Assembly (NCBI RefSeq): GCF_000005505.3
Contig: NC_016133.3
Span: 30,435,008-30,499,007, forward strand
Direction: 5' to 3'
DNA from: Brachypodium distachyon
Taxonomy: Eukaryota > Streptophyta > Magnoliopsida > Poales > Poaceae
Length of the DNA stretch: 64,000 nucleotides
Of this stretch, positions 25,126-37,245 are shown in pieces (positions within the stretch are counted from its first letter, which is position 1; the number at the start of each line of letters is the position of its first letter). Below the pieces are notes generated by a model, which did no database searches, was not told where the DNA came from, and saw nothing but the letters and a program-made list of their open reading frames with translations. The position numbers and the translations under genes were made by a program.

Positions 25126-27245
25126 TTCATTCTGAATCTAATCTGAGATTAGACATCATCAGATCCAACACCGAAGCAACCCCCACTGGACGTTGACCCT
25201 TAAACCGAGTGTGATACCACTGCCATGATTCTATCCCTGGACTAGGGACACTTGCCTGGAACCGAAAGGGACCCGACGGCCGACGCAAAGCCCAACCCAG
25301 CAACGCGGTGATTATTACCACTTGAAATTTCCATATTGTGGTCAGTCAGTTCTTTTTCAAAAAATATGTTGTGGTCAGTTGGTCACTTTACAGCCACGCA
25401 CACGCACAGCTTCACTTTTGTTGTCACTTACGTAGGAGTAAGCCAGAACCCGGATGGAATACTGGTGGTGGAGTTGGCATTTCTCGGGCCTTGGCCTGAG
25501 AGAAAGGACAGCAGTGGTGGGGAGAGAAACGAAAATGATGGTGTCATCATCGCAGTCCGCAGCAGCAGTAGCTACATCGTGATCAGGAATCCGGATCACT
25601 GTGCCTGCCTAGCTTACCTAGCTAGCCTTTTTCTTTTTCTTTCTGACCGTGTAGGCCAAACACTGCATCGACGCGCCTGTAGCAGCCGGTCGTGACAGGC
25701 GAACGGCCCATCTCCTCCTACGCTTGCTAATGCGCTTTTTCTTTTCGGGCAAGAGGATGGTGGCGTGATGCTGAGCGTCGCTTGCTTGCTAATTCTGTGT
25801 CGTGGAAAAGACAGGGAGATGGATTAAAGGAGACGCAGCATGGACGCAAGTGTGCGTAAGCGCGGTGGAGTGTTTGCCCGCTTGCATTGGACAGGATTCT
25901 TAATGCCATTTGACCTGGGCAGATCCCTATGGCGCGTCGCCGGCGGCGGCGGGCGATCGGGTCGGTCGCGCGGGGCACGGAGCCGTGCCCCCGGGGGTCG
26001 GCTCACGTGGACGCGCGGCGACCGAGTGCGTGCGTGCCCGGACGCCAGCGATGAGTCGTCTGTTTGCCGTTGTTGCACCGCCGCACTTGCTGCTGTGCTG
26101 CTGTCCCATGTGTCGTTAACGGCCTTGTATGTGCAGCTCCCATGCTCTGCACTAGACTAATACTACTAGAGTCGACTCGGAGAAACATGTAAAGATTTTG
26201 ATGTCGTTGCCAAAAAAGAAAATTGCTACTACTACTCTGCAAAGATCCAAGAGTCAAACTCTTTTTTAACTCAGTTGTCCTCTGATCAACAAGAAGAAAC
26301 TCCAAAGAGAGACAAATGGCTTTTCAAGGGCATCTGCGCATCACATAAACAGTAAACCGTAAATTTCAAAAACCTAAAAAATATCAAAACAAGTTTAAAA
26401 GAACTCAGACGTAGACGTGTGTCTGTCGTATGCTTCTATTTCAACCGGGCATAAATACCAAACATTTTGCCAGAACCGTGTAAATAACATTACAATTGTT
26501 AATCAGGTTTCATCACTGTCTTCGCCAGCTAGTGTTGTGGCGTTCTTGACGATGAAGATGGCATCAGTGCTCGTCTCACCGATGTGTGGTCGTGATGATG
26601 TAAGTTGTTCCGTCGCCGATCCCTTCCATGGAGCAGGAGGCTTTCGGTGGGGGGTTTTGCGCCGAATGTAAGATGTCGGATGTTCCCTCTTCCGTTTCGT
26701 CCGGTTCAGGGTTCACTTTGCAGCCAAGATGGATGCCGATGATGCGGAAAACAACAAGGCGATGCATCTAGTGAAATCCACAATTTTGATGTCAAGGTGT
26801 CACACTATTCTTGGATGTTGTTGTCGCATGGATTCCAGGAATTCTTTAAAAAAAATTGTATTCAACCGATCGGAGACGAATTATTCCATTGATTTAAGTG
26901 TCATTTTTTACAGCTTGTTGTGCTTGAGCTGCAAACTTTGTTGCATTACATGTTCTTGGAGAATTTAATAATATAAAATTCTTATTTACCCCTTCTGCCA
27001 TTATGTTTAGCAAGACGGGTTGTTCATTTCTTTTTCCCTTTTTTGCGAGTGGACCGTGCATTTTGATGTCCGATAGTTAATGTTCGGTGTTGTGTTTTAG
27101 ACCTTCATCAAAACGATTGTTTTTTAATGACACAAGAGAGTATTTCTGTAAGCTCGCACCCCACCCCCACCCACACGCACACACAAAAGAAAAGAGAAGC
27201 GAAGAGAAAAGAGATTTTCATTTTTGAAAATGGGATTTAGTAAAA
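25126..27245. other. Intergenic DNA, no gene recognised
   Basis: Contains a GC-rich patch (about 25900-26100) with several overlapping open frames on both strands that have low-complexity, arginine/proline-rich translations and no domain. The rest is AT-rich. I see no RNA gene or intact transposon here. Confidence 0.55.
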
Positions 27246-27391
27246 AGTACAAACTAAGTAACTTAGACCTAGCACGGCACCAAACCGAGACATAAAATTT
27301 CTGGTGATCCACTTTCGTCTACTGGCGTCCAACTCCCGTCAATTCCTTGTTATGTACTTCTCTAACAACGGACATAATTGCAGTCAGTCTT
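27246..27391 (-). mobile_element. Retroelement relic, copy C of the family seen in the EDR2-like introns
   Basis: The blocks CACCAAACCGAGACATAAA, CTGGTGATCCACTTTCGTC and GGACATAATTGCAGTCAG match copies A and B. It is shorter and lacks the tail segment. Confidence 0.5.
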
Positions 27392-28189
27392 GTGTATTTC
27401 TTTTCTTTTCAAAAATGATGTCCGTATGGCATGCATGAACAATTGAACCCTACACTCTTCACTGTCTAATTGTGACGTTATAAAAACATACGGCACGAAC
27501 AAATCTATTGAAGATATTTTCAGCCTGATAATCTAAGCACACGTTTGTATACATATACACATGTCAATGTTGAAGAAATTTAACCGTCTGTTGTCTAAGG
27601 TCATGCATTTTAGAAGCGGCAGTCATGCTAATTTGTGTTTTGGCAGAACGCAGATCGAGTGTTATCCTCTGCAAGGATGATGTGAAACTTCTACTCCACC
27701 ATAATATTCCGAGAAAAATCCACTTGAAGACCCATACATCGGCATGGTTGTGGCAGCCCCTGAAATTGAGATGTCAGTTCCCAGAGTGATGTTCCCTAGG
27801 TTTTGCACCGAACTTACACTAATCGATTATCTCCATGACATCACAGTCATTGAACACGATACTGGGAGTAGTGTGCAGATCGAAGGGCGTTGTTTAGGAT
27901 TAAGTGGCACGCTGAACAACACAAAGCTGTTGTGGTCAAGATTACAAATCCCAAGATCCTCTTCTTAAGGCACTCTCGTGGAAATATTGTCTCGGGATTT
28001 TACTCGCTGTACACTGACCCCCGCAGAAGATGACGATCCCAAGAACCATCAATTAGTACTGCTGTAGTAGGAAGAGTTGGCCTGAAGACCAGAGACGATA
28101 ATAATGACGACAGGATCCTCTCGTGGAAAATGAAAGAAAAATCCAGCGATCAAAATGGGCCTCGAAAGCTGGAACCTTGAAATTAAGTT

Positions 28190-29378
28190 TTTTTTAAAAG
28201 GAAATATATAGATAAACAAGGGGATTGCAACGCTTTCAAAAGGGGAGTAAAGACAAGTACTCCATTGCACGAACTGAAGATAAAAGCAGTGACTAGCAAA
28301 CCGAAGACGGGAAAGACTGCAACCGGAGTCTGATGGTGGGCCAGTTGAGAGCGAACTGGCACGCAACCACAGTTGAAGTCTTCAGAGGCCCCTTTGGTGC
28401 AAGCCCTCCATAGCGCCAACGACTCTTCCGGCAATCGAGCGGGCGGGTGCACGAGAGGTAGTGAAGAGTTGAGTTGTAGATCTTGAGGTCGCAACACCGA
28501 GCCCAACCTGAAATGTCCTTGCTCGTGAGATCTGGGGATCAACAACAACGGCTCTCTCACCTGCCATTGGTGAATCGACCCGCACGAGCAAGAATCACCG
28601 TCTTCAGAGAGATCATCAGCCACTCTTGTCTTCAAAATGCAAAAGAAACACTCTAACTCGAAGCTCCTGACACTCCTAAAGTCTAGCTTCAGAAAGCAAA
28701 TTACAACAACCATGAAGTACATATTCTGAAGCATAGACCACACAAAACAACCATCTAACAACAATCCACGGAATATCCGAATCACCAACAAACTCTGAAG
28801 ACACAGAGAACCTTCTTCCTTTGCTTCTGGTTGCCCGGATGGAAGAGTTGTGGCAATGCATCTCCAGGCAACAAGTGCCCAGATTTGAACCATCAGCGAC
28901 GGCAGACTAGCAGAGGGTCTGCTCATACAACTTCACAACCTCATCCATGACCGACTTAGGTCAAGAACCGGCAGAAAAATTGCTAGATCTACCGAATTGA
29001 GTTATTGAGTTCTTGACCACAAGCAAGGGGAAAAAAGATGAATCTTGAATAATCAGAGGAAAGAGTGATGGTATTATTGAGGGAGAAGGAGAGGAAAGAA
29101 GGCACTAGCCTGACCGGATTGCTGTGCCGCTCGCCGGCCGCGCTCAGCAGAAGCAGCGGGGAGAACTCCATGACAGGACGGAGAAGTTTTGGGCCGAGGG
29201 AAACCACCTTCATAGAAGTGGAGAGGAGGCAACTAGCTATAATATACAAAGCACATACTCCCTTTCTCCTCCCACTCCGACCGGCAGCGCCGGCGGAGGA
29301 GAGGGGAAGAGGAGCAGGGCGACCGACTGACTCAACGACGACCAGGGGCCGGAGTGTTTGGGAAGAGAAAAGCGATGA
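28190..29378 (-). mobile_element. Retroposon with poly(A) and 10-bp target-site duplication
   Basis: A 1189-bp insertion on the minus strand. Its 3' end is an A-run (T-run at about 28187-28195 on +) preceded on the minus strand by TTGTTTATCTATATATTTCC. The same 10 bases, AAATTAAGTT, flank it at 28180-28189 and 29379-29388, the expected mark of target-primed insertion. The 5' end on the minus strand is pyrimidine-rich like a plant 5' leader (CTCTTCCCAAACACTCCGG). A 247-codon frame (28183-28926, minus) is present but shows no recognised domain. It could be a processed retrocopy of a transcript or a long SINE/short LINE derivative. Confidence 0.7.
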
Positions 29379-29388
29379 AAATTAAGTT

Positions 29389-31012
29389 CAAGTGTTGAAA
29401 ACGTAATGTGTCAGCTGTAGCGTCTCATTCATCCCTTACTGGTAATTCCACTATATATATGTAGTAATCGGATACTGTCTTCTTCCATGTGGAGATAGAA
29501 AAACTGTACAGTGTTGGAGACAGATCGAGACAGCCTCTCCCGTGCATTTGCTCGCGCAGGTTTACCACACCACACCACGTTCTCTCTCCTCTCCCGCCCG
29601 TGGCAGACAAACGGCGCAGCCAAGCAAGCGAGCAAACATCCAAAGATCCCCACACGCTAAACGCGCACAGCGGCACAGTACGGTGGAGCCCTGCCGACTG
29701 AGTCGAGAACAGTGGCCTGCGTCTGTGCGTGTTCTCCGGCCCACGCTCTCCGCTGCGGCGCTCGCTCGCTAGCTAGCTGCAGTGCCCGTGTCGTCGTGAT
29801 CGTATATTCGTATCCCCGCCCCGGTGAGCGGTGTCTGCTACTGTAGCTGGCGACGCGTGGGAAAAAATCTCGAGAGGCGGTCTTTTGTGTGTGTGTGATC
29901 GGATGATGATTGGGGGAATGCATGCAGATGCAGCAGCGGGGGCAGCCGCGGCCAAGATTTAATTGAAGCGGGGCATCGTGATTCAACAGAAATAGGGCCG
30001 AGGACCCTAGCGATAGTAGCCATGCAAACACGGGTCTTCATTGCGAGAACTGGCTGGGGTCGTCTCGTTTCTACGTACAGCATAGCGATCCCATACCCAA
30101 CCGGCCTCCTCCGTTCAAATAAAGCAAGTTTTACAGAAATGTTTGACAACTTCATTTTGCTGGAATTTTTCCTAATTTTTGAAGAATTGACATCTGAGAA
30201 CCATTGTTAAGTTCCGTGTTATCTGATCTCTCACCTCCGCTTCGTGAAAGTAGCCTCGCACTCTCGGTGTATCATCCTGTTATACGTACATCGTAGTCAT
30301 GCTCTAATAAAAATAAAAAATGACACGTAGTCATCGCAAATCTGCAATACCCAGGGCGGCCGGCCACATCTTGTCGTTGTCTCCGGACTGATCGGACCTC
30401 CTCTGACACGTGGGTCCCGATCCCGGTCACGCCGCTTGTAGTTATGTCCACGTCCCGTCCTCCGTGGCACCCTACGTACTAGTGCACGAAGCAAGACGTG
30501 AATACGGACGGGATTACGTGGGTCCACCAGCCGTATTGCGAAAACAGAGAGCGGTGAGTGACGTCGACGGACCCTCGCCCGTGAGGGGTCGCGTTCGATG
30601 ACACGGTGGGGCCGCGTGCTCTTTTGGAATGGTCTGCAGTCGCTGACGTCGCCTCTGGGTGGGGTCACCGAGTACTGTTCCCGAGTCAGGGAGAGTGTGG
30701 GGGCCAAAACGTAGCCTAACTCGTAGCTTTTTTTGTTTTTTTTAGAGGAGCCCTAACCTGTAGCTGAACGGGCTTTTGGCGGTTTGGTTCTTCGCTCAAC
30801 GGCTTTCATCCGGCCGCTCTACAGTTGTTTACAGCTCTGTACGTTTTCTGGATGAAAAAAGGAATTTTACATTCGGACAGTTGAAGAATTTCATCAGGCA
30901 ACAACGAACATTTTCCACATCGTTGCACGGAAATTTATTTTCAGTGTTTCACGAAGAGTTAACACGTCACCGACCAGCAAAACGAAGCCCTTTCTCTGGT
31001 GTATGTTCACTA
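29389..31012. other. Intergenic DNA with many ACGT-core motifs, no gene
   Basis: About 30340-30690 is GC-rich and contains several ACGTGGG/GACGTC motifs (for example CACGTGGGTCC near 30409, TTACGTGGGTCCACC near 30515, GACGTCGACGG near 30561). These are G-box/bZIP-like sequences, but no adjacent coding exon was found on either strand. Confidence 0.45.
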
Positions 31013-31136
31013 TTCCGTCTGTCAAACAAAAGATGTCTCAAGTTTGTCAAAATTTGAATGTATCTAGACATGACTTAGTGTATAGATGCATTCAAATTTA
31101 GTCAAATTTGAGACATCTTTTGTTGGACGGAGAGAG
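31013..31136. mobile_element. Stowaway-like MITE
   Basis: Inverted ends TTCCGTCTGTCAAACAAAAG and CTTTTGTTGGACGGAGAGAG, bounded by TA. Internal arms GATGTCTCAAGTTTGTCAAA and TTTGAGACATC pair over most of the length. Confidence 0.8.
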
Positions 31137-31474
31137 TACATGATTTGAAAAGTATGCGAGTGTGCTCGCAAAAATAATGTATTTGAGGGATGACTAACAC
31201 GGACTAACAATGTGATACAATGCACGGTACAAAACAGATGGCATAAGCGACAGGCTAGGGATGCGGCTTGCCATCTCAAAAATATTATCAAACAAGAGTA
31301 ATAAACGTGGGTATATATTATAGGTGAACCCATAAAACTTGTGTGGGTCATATTTGAGAGTGAGCAATTTTTGCGCAGATTTAAATATTTTACTTTTGTT
31401 TACAAATTCTACTCACTCCGATCCATAATGAGTGTAGCTGGTTTAGTACAGTTTTTTTTTTTGAAAAGTTATAC

Positions 31475-31564
31475 TTTCTTCGACCCATATTACTTGTCTC
31501 GAATCTACCCAATGTATCTGTGTTTAAAAAGCATCCAATAAATAATATGGATCGGAGGAAGGAG
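31475..31564. mobile_element. Stowaway-like MITE
   Basis: Ends CTTTCTTCGACCCATATTAC and AATATGGATCGGAGGAAGGAG are complementary and bounded by TA. A second partial left end (ACTCACTCCGATCCATAATG, about 31414) precedes it, suggesting nested or rearranged copies. Confidence 0.7.
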
Positions 31565-31619
31565 TACAATTTTGTTAAATCAAAGACATTTATTATGAAT
31601 CCAAGGGAGTAGTAAATTA

Positions 31620-33134
31620 TTGTTCCACAATTTAGAAACCTGAGTGAGAGGCGAGGAAGCACAAACAATTCAGATTTCCCTGTTGCTAATCTCGTTTTTT
31701 CCCCTGTTGCTCGTTTTCGTTTTTAATTTTATTCAGCTAATCGGTATGATCAGGTCGTCTGCCTTACGAAAATGTCGTCATAAACCAATAAAGAGTAGGC
31801 ATCGTCATCAGGCAGTCGCCAGCTGCAGCAGTGGCGCAAAAGAGGAGGAAGAAGCGTCCGTTCCAACTTGCAGCACGTCCCCATCGTCGCAATTGAACTA
31901 GGCGTGTGCGATCCGCCCGGTGTATGGGTTCGTTGCAGCAAGGCCCGCCCGAGCTCTGAATTCCCGACGATCGATTCGACCCCTGCGCCGGAAAGACAGG
32001 AAAGAGCACGGACAGAGATGGCAAGGAGTTGAGACGAGCAAGCCACAAGATTCGCCCATTTCTGGATCATGCAAGTCAGTTGCTGCCAACTTACCCGGAC
32101 AAAAATGCTTTTGTCATCTTCTCTTTCACATCACAAAAAGAAAACAATGTGCCGTTGCTTGTTACGGAAGTGGTGGGGATGTTTATATATGCCGTCCCCT
32201 GACAAAAATGTGCTGTCATCTTTTAATCAGGACAATATCATTTTCTTGTGCGTACAAATTCTGGTCAGTTGAGATAATCTACCGGTTTGTTCGGCCTGGC
32301 AATCGGCACGAGACGGAACAGACACTGTTGAATTTAAAAAAAACATTTATTTCCCACCGGAAATAAAACAAGACGAAAACCTCTCTTGTCACCACTTCCC
32401 ACTTCCTAGTTGAAGCCACATAGCCGCGGCCCACCGACAACAGAAAACAAGCCACGGGCCCTACACCCCCTGCTCACCGACTCTCTGGCCCCACAGAATG
32501 TCGGGCCCGCCTGTCATTAACTTTGGAGCAGGAGGTGGTTAGGTGTCGGGCGTTGCTGTTTGCTGTTCGACCGGCGCACGCGATCCGGCGCTCCCACTGG
32601 GGCTCTCGGCTACTGCAGCAGCGAAGCGAGCGCCTCCTATCTAATGTCCAAGAAGACATCCAAGAACTCGCCATAATTCCAAACCACTGTGCCGCTGTAG
32701 CACTCCTCGTCCTCTCAAGAACACGGAAATTTTCGGGGTCTTTCGGGTTCCGGTCTCCCGGACACCAAAAGCTTGGATTTAATTTCATTTGACCGGTTGT
32801 TCTAGGGAGGAAGTTGCCAGGGCGGAGGCGGCATGCGCGCCCTGATGTAGATTTCTTTTCCCCTGCTTGGCCCGGTGTTCGCATCTCTTGGGAGTTGGGA
32901 TTCGGACCTTTTGATCTGCCAACTTGAGGCCATGCGCGCCGGCGGAAGAGGTACTACTACTGCCTTTGATGTTTCAATTCAGTTGCTTTGGTCTTAGTTT
33001 GCCCTTTGTGTTTGTGTCTGTGATGGATTGCGTGTGGGGGTTTGGTTTTGGGAGGATATGCTGATTGATGGAAGACATGGCAGGTTTTCTGCGAAGGAAG
33101 TGATCGCATTTGGGGGGCGGTGGTGCTGGTGGAG
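31620..33134 (+). promoter_or_regulatory. Upstream region and 5' leader of the ARF gene
   Basis: Noncoding. Near the gene, a plausible leader intron runs from the donor GCGGAAGAG|GTACTAC (about 32951) to the acceptor ACATGGCAG (about 33083). Upstream ATGs near 32833 and 32932 could form short uORFs if transcription starts above them. The start site cannot be fixed from sequence. Confidence 0.35.
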
Positions 33135-36100
33135 ATGAAGGAGGTTGGCGAGGAGAGATGCCTGGACCCGCAGCTGTGGCACGCGTGCGCGGGCGGCATG
33201 GTGCAGATGCCGCCGGCGCGCTCTCGCGTTTACTACTTCCCGCAGGGGCACGCCGAGCACGCGAACAGCGGCGGCGGCGGGGCGGCCGCGGAGCTCGCGG
33301 CCACGGTCGGCCCGCGCCTGCTCCCGGCGCTCGTGCTCTGTTCCGTGGCGGGGGTGCGGTTCCTGGCTGATCCGGAGACTGACGAGGTGTTCGCCAAGAT
33401 CCGGCTGGTGCCGGTTGGCCCAGACGAGGTTGCGTTCCGGGAGCCAGAGGGGCTTGGCCCGCTCGAGGCGGAGGCGCAGGAAAAGCTGGCCTCCTTCGCC
33501 AAGACGCTGACGCAGTCTGACGCCAACAACGGCGGTGGGTTCTCGGTGCCGCGCTACTGCGCGGAGACCATCTTCCCCAAGCTGGACTACAGGGCCGACC
33601 CGCCGGTGCAGACGGTGCTCGCCAAGGACGTGCATGGGGAAGTGTGGAAGTTCAGGCACATCTACAGGGGCACGCCGCGGCGGCATTTGCTCACCACGGG
33701 GTGGAGCACGTTCGTGAACCAGAAGAAGCTCGTGGCGGGGGACTCGATCGTGTTCCTGCGCACGGAGCACGGGGAGCTCTGCGTCGGGATACGGCGTGCC
33801 AAGCGGGTCACCTGCGGGGGCATGGAGTGTGTGTCCGGGTGGAACGCACCAGGGTATGGGGGCTTTTCAGCATTCCTGAAGGATGAGGAGAACAAGATGA
33901 TGAATAGCACCGGTGGGTACTTGAAGGGCAGGGGGAAGTTGAAGATTGCTGATGTCGTGGAGGCGGCTAGCCTTGCTGCTAACGGGCAGCCATTTGAGGT
34001 GGTGTACTACCCGAGAGCTAGCACACCAGAGTTTGTTGTGAAGGCTGCTTCGATGCAGGCTGCCATGAGGATTCACTGGTGCCCTGGGATGAGATTCAAG
34101 ATGGCTTTTGAGACAGAGGATTCCTCAAGAATTAGCTGGTTTATGGGGACGATATCTTCTGTTCAGGTTGCCGATCCAATCAGATGGCCGAATTCACCGT
34201 GGAGACTTCTGCAGGTTTTTGCTTGATCTGATGTTATTCATATTTAAATTCCATAGAACTACTTCAATGGATGATCCACTGCATTATTGACTAGGGTTTG
34301 TTGTTTTCGAAGTGTTAACATAACATCGAGATGCATGATCTTGAAAAGAACCATAACATTGAGATCCTTTGATTAGCATGTAAAACATGACCAGTAGACA
34401 GTATTTTGCTTTCTGAGCAAAGTTGCCAGAAGATGCTATCTTGGCAATGAAATGATTCCTGAACCCCTGTTATGGACAAATCAACCAATGGATTAGTTCA
34501 ACAACTGGCTCACTACGAAACACGGATACGGCTCTGAACTGGCGTATCCGTATCGTAGTTCAACAACAACCAATGGATTAGTCCAACAACTGGCTCACTA
34601 CGAAACACAGGTTCAACTCTGAACAGACAGATACCGCTGTTATGGACAAATCAACCAATGGATTAGTTCAACAACAGACAATTAAGCTGGCTGATGAATT
34701 GGTGGAATAATCAGTAAAGCTGTTGGCAATCCAGAATAGTCAGTTGCATAGTAGTACTGGTTATGAAGGAAAAGGCCTGTGGGCCTTTAGTTGCTTTATT
34801 GAACTTCCAAATGGGATATCTTTTTGCTTGTTCTTAAGTGGCTGCCTTCTTTGTCATATGTTAGCTCCTAAACTTTCGTATACCTCTTAGTATAGCATCC
34901 AAATTTCTTCCATGCAGTCACCAGCAGCAAATGCTCAAATGGTCACACCTTGGTGTTTGGTCTTTGGCAAACATCCAACTAGAAATTGGATCGTCGAGCA
35001 CTGCTACCTGTCTAATTACATTATCCTAGGTGGTACAGATTGGAACAATTCATACATAAATCTAGTAAAGAAGAAACACTTTTACGGTTTTACCTTCAAG
35101 AAGAGTAGAAGACACGTCATCTGTGAGATTTTATTCAGTTTCTCATCTTGACTTTGTTCTACTAAGGTTAAGGGTATAGTCTAGAATTGAGGCCTGAGTC
35201 TTCATTGTAAACAGCTTCATTTCTAGTCATAAAACTTTATGTGGGGAGTGAATTAATATATCAACATATTGTCCATGTACTTTGATGATGATGTTTGAGA
35301 GAACAATGCACTTCGATGATGACCCTTGTTTAAACAGTTTCGGTACCCTGCTGGTTTTTTAGACAAAATTAAACTTTGGGGGTGACCTTGCATTTGTTAT
35401 AATTATATGACCAGTCCCATACTACACTGAGGTTTCTGTCTGTTCCTTGAGAAACAGGGGTTGAACTTATAGAATTGGTATGTACACGTGAGTAGTTCAA
35501 CATGAACATGCTAGCTCCATCTGTCTGTGATTCTTAGCTCCTTCCACTCCTTATATATATTGGTAGTAGGGACTTTGCCTTGATGTTTAACTTGTCCAGC
35601 AGCTTCAGGATTGCAGGGTGTGTACTAGCAGTAAATTTTTAAGTGAGGTATCTAAGGTTCATGTTTGCATAAGTTATATCAGATATAACGTGGAAATGTC
35701 TCATCTGTTTTAGTTGGTTGTTGTGCCCTTTTGTGCATTTTAACTGTGCAAGCATCAGGGTAATTTTGTTTGTTTGTCTCAGTAAATCTCTTTATTGACA
35801 TGGTTGCAAACTTCTTGTAGGTCTCATGGGATGAACCAGACTTGTTGCAGAACGTGAAATGTGTCAGCCCATGGCTTGTGGAGCTTGTATCAAGCATTCC
35901 ACCAATCCATTTGGGACCGTTCTCTCCACCACGAAAGAAGTTACGGGTTCCCCAACATCCTGATTTCCCATTTGATGGTCATCTGTTTAATCCAATTTTC
36001 CATGGGAACCCACTTGGTCCTAGCAACAGCTCCCTACGCTGTTACCCGGACAACTCTCCTGCAGGCATACAGGGAGCCAGGCATGCTCAATTTGGTTTAC

Positions 36101-36921
36101 CATTAACAGATCATCAGCTTAATAAGCTGCACCTTGGTCTGTTCCAAGGCGGTGGTTTTAACCGGCTTGACGCTTTAACTCCGTCTTCACGGATACCTAA
36201 GGGCTGTATGATCAGCAGTGCACCAGCCCATGACAGCGTCTCTTGCTTGTTGACAATCGGTACACCACAGAGCACAGAAAAATCTGATGATAGAAAGACA
36301 CCCCACATAATGTTGTTTGGAAAGGCTATTCTTACCGAGCAGCAAATGACTTCAAGTGGATCAAGAGACACACTTTCCTCTGGGGCTACTGCAAATAGTT
36401 CACCTTACGGTAATGCACCGAAGGCAGGAAATACATCTGATGGCTCTGGTTCATCAATTTGCATTGGTTTCTCATCCCAAGGTCACGAATCTTCTGATTT
36501 TGGATTAGAAGCTGGGCACTGCAAGGTATTTATGGAATCAGAGGACGTTGGTCGCACCATTGACCTGTCCGATTTCGTGTCATATGAAGAACTGTATGGG
36601 AGGCTGGCTGACATGTTTGGAATCGAGAAAGAAGAAATAATAAGCCATCTTCGTTACCGTGACACAGCTGGTACAGTCATGCATACTGGGGAACTGCCAT
36701 TCAGGTAAGAAGTCCCTTCTAATATCTGCGGTGTTCTTTCACTCATGTGCTGTATATTTTGATTTTCTAATGCATGGCATTATTGCAGTGACATATATCT
36801 AACCCATTCTTTACTTGCAAATAGTGACTTCATGAAAGTAGCACGGAGGCTGACAATAATTAGTGGCGACAGCGGAAGACTGCCGAAACCTCTCATCGAG
36901 TGCATGGCTCAGCGGGTGTGA
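33135..36921 (+). CDS. ARF22: Auxin response factor, ARF10/16 clade (complete, 3 coding exons)
   Basis: Coding exons 33135-34214, 35821-36704, 36825-36921, totalling 2061 nt or 686 aa with TGA at 36919-36921. The start was chosen at the first ATG of the conserved MKEVGEERCLDPQLWHACAG; the frame extends slightly upstream without an ATG. The B3 DNA-binding domain (~residues 115-225, FAKTLTQSDANNGGGFSVPR) is followed by the Auxin_resp domain (~270-355), a middle region containing an LFGK motif (IMLFGKAIL), and a C-terminal PB1 domain (~594-675, RTIDLSDFVSYEELYGRLAD). ARFs bind TGTCTC-type auxin response elements in the nucleus. This clade is generally repressive and is controlled by miR160, whose site is present. 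Assignment to rice ARF22 rests on memory of the sequence and on the neighbouring HOX9-like gene; rice ARF8/ARF10/ARF18 are the alternatives. Confidence 0.96.
34465..34677. repeat. Three local copies of a ~40-bp unit in ARF intron 1
   Basis: AACCAATGGATTAGTTCAAC recurs at 34483 and 34653, and with one change at 34568. The first two copies share the extension AACTGGCTCACTACGAAACAC, while the first and third share the upstream CTGTTATGGACAAATC. The arrangement looks like slippage or partial duplication within the 1606-bp intron 34215-35820. Confidence 0.9.
36063..36083 (+). promoter_or_regulatory. miR160 target site in ARF exon 2
   Basis: The 21-nt site matches the complement of the standard plant miR160 at 20 of 21 positions as I recall that miRNA. 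Only the 5'-most target base (A at 36063) is unpaired. The core is GGCATACAGGGAGCC. It encodes the conserved peptide AGIQGARHA. Cleavage would fall between the tenth and eleventh paired bases counted from the miRNA 5' end. Regulation is established for this clade, and the site is directly visible. Confidence 0.95.
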
Positions 36922-37245
36922 TGCCTCAATGAAGATCAGTGGGTGTTTCGTCGAGAAATATTAAACCTAGCGTGATGGACTTTCTATATATCTATCTATA
37001 AGTATTTACTCGTGCTGTTAAGCAGAGAACTGGTTCGTTGGTACAATCTGGTGGATTGCCTTTTTTTATATGTATCTGTCCGCGCTGTTACGCGGATTGA
37101 CTTGTATTAGCTGTTTGTTCATGTTGGGGATTGCCGAAGTGACAGAGGGTTTTCGTCCTGCCCCTGAGTTGCTCATCAGGCACTTCTGTGGAAGTGCTCC
37201 TGAAGAAACTCTTGGACGGGTTTGCTTGAAATAAAATTCCAGTTT
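36922..37245 (+). terminator. ARF 3' UTR with AATAAA signal
   Basis: Noncoding after the stop. A canonical AATAAA at 37230-37235 (TTGAAATAAAATTCC) is a good polyadenylation candidate. Its distance of about 310 bp from the stop is normal for this family. Confidence 0.55.

Noticed and set aside
25824..26160. Overlapping arginine/proline-rich frames on both strands
   Set aside because: These are typical of a GC-rich patch without coding selection.
28183..28926. 247-codon minus-strand frame as a host protein gene
   Set aside because: It lies inside a retroposon bounded by target duplications, runs into its poly(A) end and has no known domain.
33208..33770. Long minus-strand frames opposite ARF exon 1
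   Set aside because: They are shadows of the GC-rich coding strand; the B3 domain is unambiguous on +.
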